Assembly: GCF_009727055.1 (NCBI RefSeq)
Contig: NC_052350.1
Location: 14,761,182 to 14,825,181, forward strand
DNA: 64,000 nt
Source: Benincasa hispida
Taxonomy: Eukaryota; Streptophyta; Magnoliopsida; Cucurbitales; Cucurbitaceae
Direction: 5' to 3'
Part shown: one piece after another, positions 61,270-64,000 of the stretch
How positions within the stretch are numbered: position 1 is the stretch's first letter
Layout: each line of letters begins with the position of its first letter
The notes under the pieces: model-generated
What the model saw: the letters and a program-made list of their open reading frames with translations, nothing else
Told to the model about the DNA's origin: nothing
Databases searched by the model: none
Program-made: the position numbers and the translations under genes

Positions 61270-64000
61270 TTTGAGGTTGTGTTTATACTTAATTAGTATG
61301 TATATATATTAAAAATTTTAAATGCTAAATCATTGTTTAAAATTGTTAGTCTTGTTAGTTAGTTTTTATTGTCTTGTATAAAACCATAGATTGAAAGACC
61401 AATCAATAATAACATAGTAGAACTAATTTTATTATCAAGGATTTCAGAACAAAACCAACAAACAAAGTTGTTATTGTACTTAAAAAAACAAAGTTGTTAT
61501 TAGAAGAGTTTAAAAGATTATTTAATGTATTGTTCTAGAATGTAATCACAAATTAAAAAAATACATAAACGAATTTATTTTAAAAAAAGATCTAATTCTT
61601 CTCATATCGTATTAATATTATTGAAAAATAGCACAAAATTTGATAAGTCTTGAATAAATAGACAAGTTTTGAGAAGTCTCTGTTTTTGAAAAATCAACAA
61701 TGTACCATATTTGAACAGAATCTTCCACAGTTTCCATAAAAAAGGGAATTACTTTTGTGCTGGAACTGTACTGTCAAGCGTTAACATTACATAACATAAG
61801 CAAATTGAATTAGCATACCGATTTAGACTAATGGATTTCAAAACTGATTCAAAAATGGTGGAAACGAAAAAAATAGAAAAAAGAAACCCCCAAAAAGCAA
61901 AAGGAAAAAAAGCGGAGAGAGATTTTTGCTTCCTATCGCAAAGCCCCACCGTAGGCTTTTTGGCTGTGGTTGAATAATGGACGGTGACCGACCTTTCTCT
62001 CTCTTTCTTAGCAGCCAATCCTCACACCGCGGAAGTCAGCCAACCCATTTGCCAATTGCAATTCCCTGACCAACCAATTTCATCCCTTTTCATGCTTTAA
62101 TTTATTGTCTATTTCAAAATGCAGAACAGACAAACTAATTCTGTGAAGAAGCAAGGGATTTCACTGTAAGGAGTAAACGACACCATTCTCGATTACATTT
62201 TACAGGTACCCATCTGGATATGTTTGTGTTTTTCTCTTGTTTGATGGTTCTTATTTATGTATTTTTTAGTATCATACTGTTCATTTAATCTAATTTCACC
62301 CTTTACTGTTGTAAATTTGAGATGTGATTAATTGGGTCCAGACTTCATTGATTAAAGAACATAAAATTTCATTTCAAAATTCATCTGGGTAATGTGGGTT
62401 TTGCGGTGAAAAAGGCTAATTCCTGTTAATTTATCTCGTTGGGTGGCTTTTTTGTTGTTGTAGTTAGTGATTTGCACGCCTGTCCTTAATCATTCCCTCC
62501 ATATTCTCTCTCTGAATTTGTTATTCATATTATTTATTCTTCTTCTTCTCCTTCTTCCGCCTCCATTTTCTCTCCGTGTCTTTGCCTTCTTCCTCTCTCG
62601 TACGTTCTCTCTACTGGGTTGTGAAGATTGTACAAATTCCATAAGCTTCTACAAGCTGGGATTGGATCTGGGTGCTTGTTCTTTTTCCTGTTATTCATTT
62701 CCCTGACGTTTTATTCAACCAGGTACTTAAATATTTCGGCCTTTTCATTCCTCTTTATCTTCCTCTTATTCATATGGTGCATTAATTATGTTTATCCTAG
62801 GGAGTTTTAACCTTTCAGTTCCCTAAATACAACAAGATATTCCTTGTTCACTTGTTTTGTTCCTTGGTACCATTGGCTTTGTGGGATATGCTTGTCGAAG
62901 AGTAAAAGTATATGGTATTTTCTTTGTTGAGCCTGAAAATTTTGTTAATAAAACACTTGCTCTGTTATGGTATATATCAAATTGAGGAATGAATTATCCA
63001 GTATGCAAATATGAATTATCATATTCATGCTGCAAAGCGCTTCCATGGGTTAGAATTTGAATGCTGGGAAGATCTTGCCATGTACAGTTGAGAATTGTAT
63101 ATGCATGTCACCTTTTATTTTTCTGGGTACGGAAAATTCGTTTCTAACTTCTGAGTGTTTGAGTCTCACAGTCATGTCTTCATATAAGTAAATTTGATAA
63201 TCTGATATATTGCTCATTGCACTTCCCACTCTCTAATTAATGGACCATCAGGTTTTGTTGATTTCATCATTTCGATGTATTTTGTTCTTCTGAGGTGCAA
63301 GCTTTACCGTCCGTGAGGTGTAATACTAGTTTCTTGGATTGTAAACATACACTTCGTTTAATGTTTCAACAGTTTGCCCTAAACTGGTTTAATGTTGGTT
63401 ACATTTTCAAAAGGAAGCTCCTCATTACTTAAAATGCTTTGTACTAATTATTATTTACTTAGAAAATTTTGTTCAATTAGTTCATGTTGTGTCTTGGTAT
63501 GAGCATCAAATCATTTAAACCGAGCCATACTACTCAGGTCTTATGCTTGAGGACATATATGCTTACATTCACAAGTAGGAGAAATGTTGGTTACACGAGA
63601 TATTGTGTGAAAAGAAAGCATTAAAGATAAAGTTTTTTCTATGCTGCAATAGTTTACCTCATTAGATCGACAGATTACAAGAATATGCAAAGGAAGGGTG
63701 AATTCTCAGAGCGAGCTACGTTAGTGGTCTAGGATTTTGTGGATGCTGGCATGCCCTGCATCAAAGGAAAAAACCTTTATGAAAGCATAATATAAAGTGC
63801 TAAGCTTTAGTTGGATGATAAGTTTTTATTTGTGCAAAAGAGTAGTGGAAGAAAATTGGGCAAGCTCTATTCTTCGAAATGACGTCTGTTACAATTTGGA
63901 AAGGAAGACAGAGAATATACTGGGATAGGACAAGAGAATGACAGAGATCTATTAGGGATGCACCTCCTTGAAACACACTAAGTCACTAACTCATTTAATT
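61270..64000 (+). other. Possible promoter and leader of a gene leaving the window
   Basis: After AT-rich DNA to 61.7 kb, base composition changes: CT-rich stretches (61995-62015, 62540-62610), a donor-like TTTTACAG/GTACCC at 62206 and CAACCAG/GTACTT near 62722, resembling 5' leader exons. A short candidate start (ATGCAAAGGAAGGGTGAATT, 63686) has only 14 codons before a donor-like GTCTAG. I cannot support a coding exon, so a gene here is only inferred. Confidence 0.2.

Noticed and set aside
61749..62018. 89-codon minus-strand frame beginning MAAKKERERS
   Set aside because: Low-complexity start over a CT-rich promoter-like stretch, with no splice or homology support. More likely a chance frame.

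Overview
The window is plant nuclear DNA: AT-rich, with GT-AG introns, CT-rich leaders, an AAACCCTAA telo-box, and Copia, LINE, CACTA and Mutator-like (MULE) transposons. The transposon coding and terminal sequences resemble those I know from cucurbits, so a cucurbit is my best guess. That guess rests on memory, not on a search. No bacterial-style operon, RNA gene or CRISPR array is visible. Almost the whole window is transposable-element DNA stacked in layers.

Left flank (1-8.45 kb): one host-type gene on the minus strand. Seven exons join in frame to 247 codons of an acidic, Glu-rich protein I do not recognise. Its introns hold a MITE and 3' pieces of LINEs. A GC-rich leader region with a G-box and a telo-box lies near 7.8-7.97 kb.

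Centre (about 8.48-51.23 kb): one old MULE carrying a plus-strand DUF1985-type gene and a minus-strand MURA-like transposase, both decayed. It has been blown up from about 10 kb to 43 kb by insertions whose 5-bp target duplications can be read directly. A minus-strand Copia element 'O' (15467-41274, TSD ATCAC) sits between the two MULE genes. O has itself been hit by a CACTA element in its 3' LTR, a Copia element 'X' (19496-28443, TSD CCTCG) at the end of its RNase H, an LTR fragment in gag/protease, a Gypsy-like solo LTR in its leader (TSD CATTA) and a 1.7-kb solo LTR in its 5' LTR (TSD TCTTA). The MULE transposase gene is split by solo LTR 'D' (TSD ATACA), which contains solo LTRs 'E' (ATTCT) and 'F' (ATAAC). 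The DUF1985 gene has a solo LTR (TAGTT) in an intron.

Right flank (51.23-64 kb): AT-rich DNA, then a minus-strand LINE (about 53.68-61.14 kb; ORF1 zinc knuckle, endonuclease, reverse transcriptase) split by a 2.8-kb Gypsy-like solo LTR (TSD CACAC) that carries an internal minisatellite. The last 2.7 kb look like the promoter and leader of a gene leaving the window on the plus strand, but no coding exon can be defended.

The least expected signal is a short motif (GATAGACAGTGATAG and its reverse complement). It fills the MULE's flanks and five of its six readable introns, and was not seen in its exons. No element looks able to move on its own, and no new defence or enzymatic system is evident.
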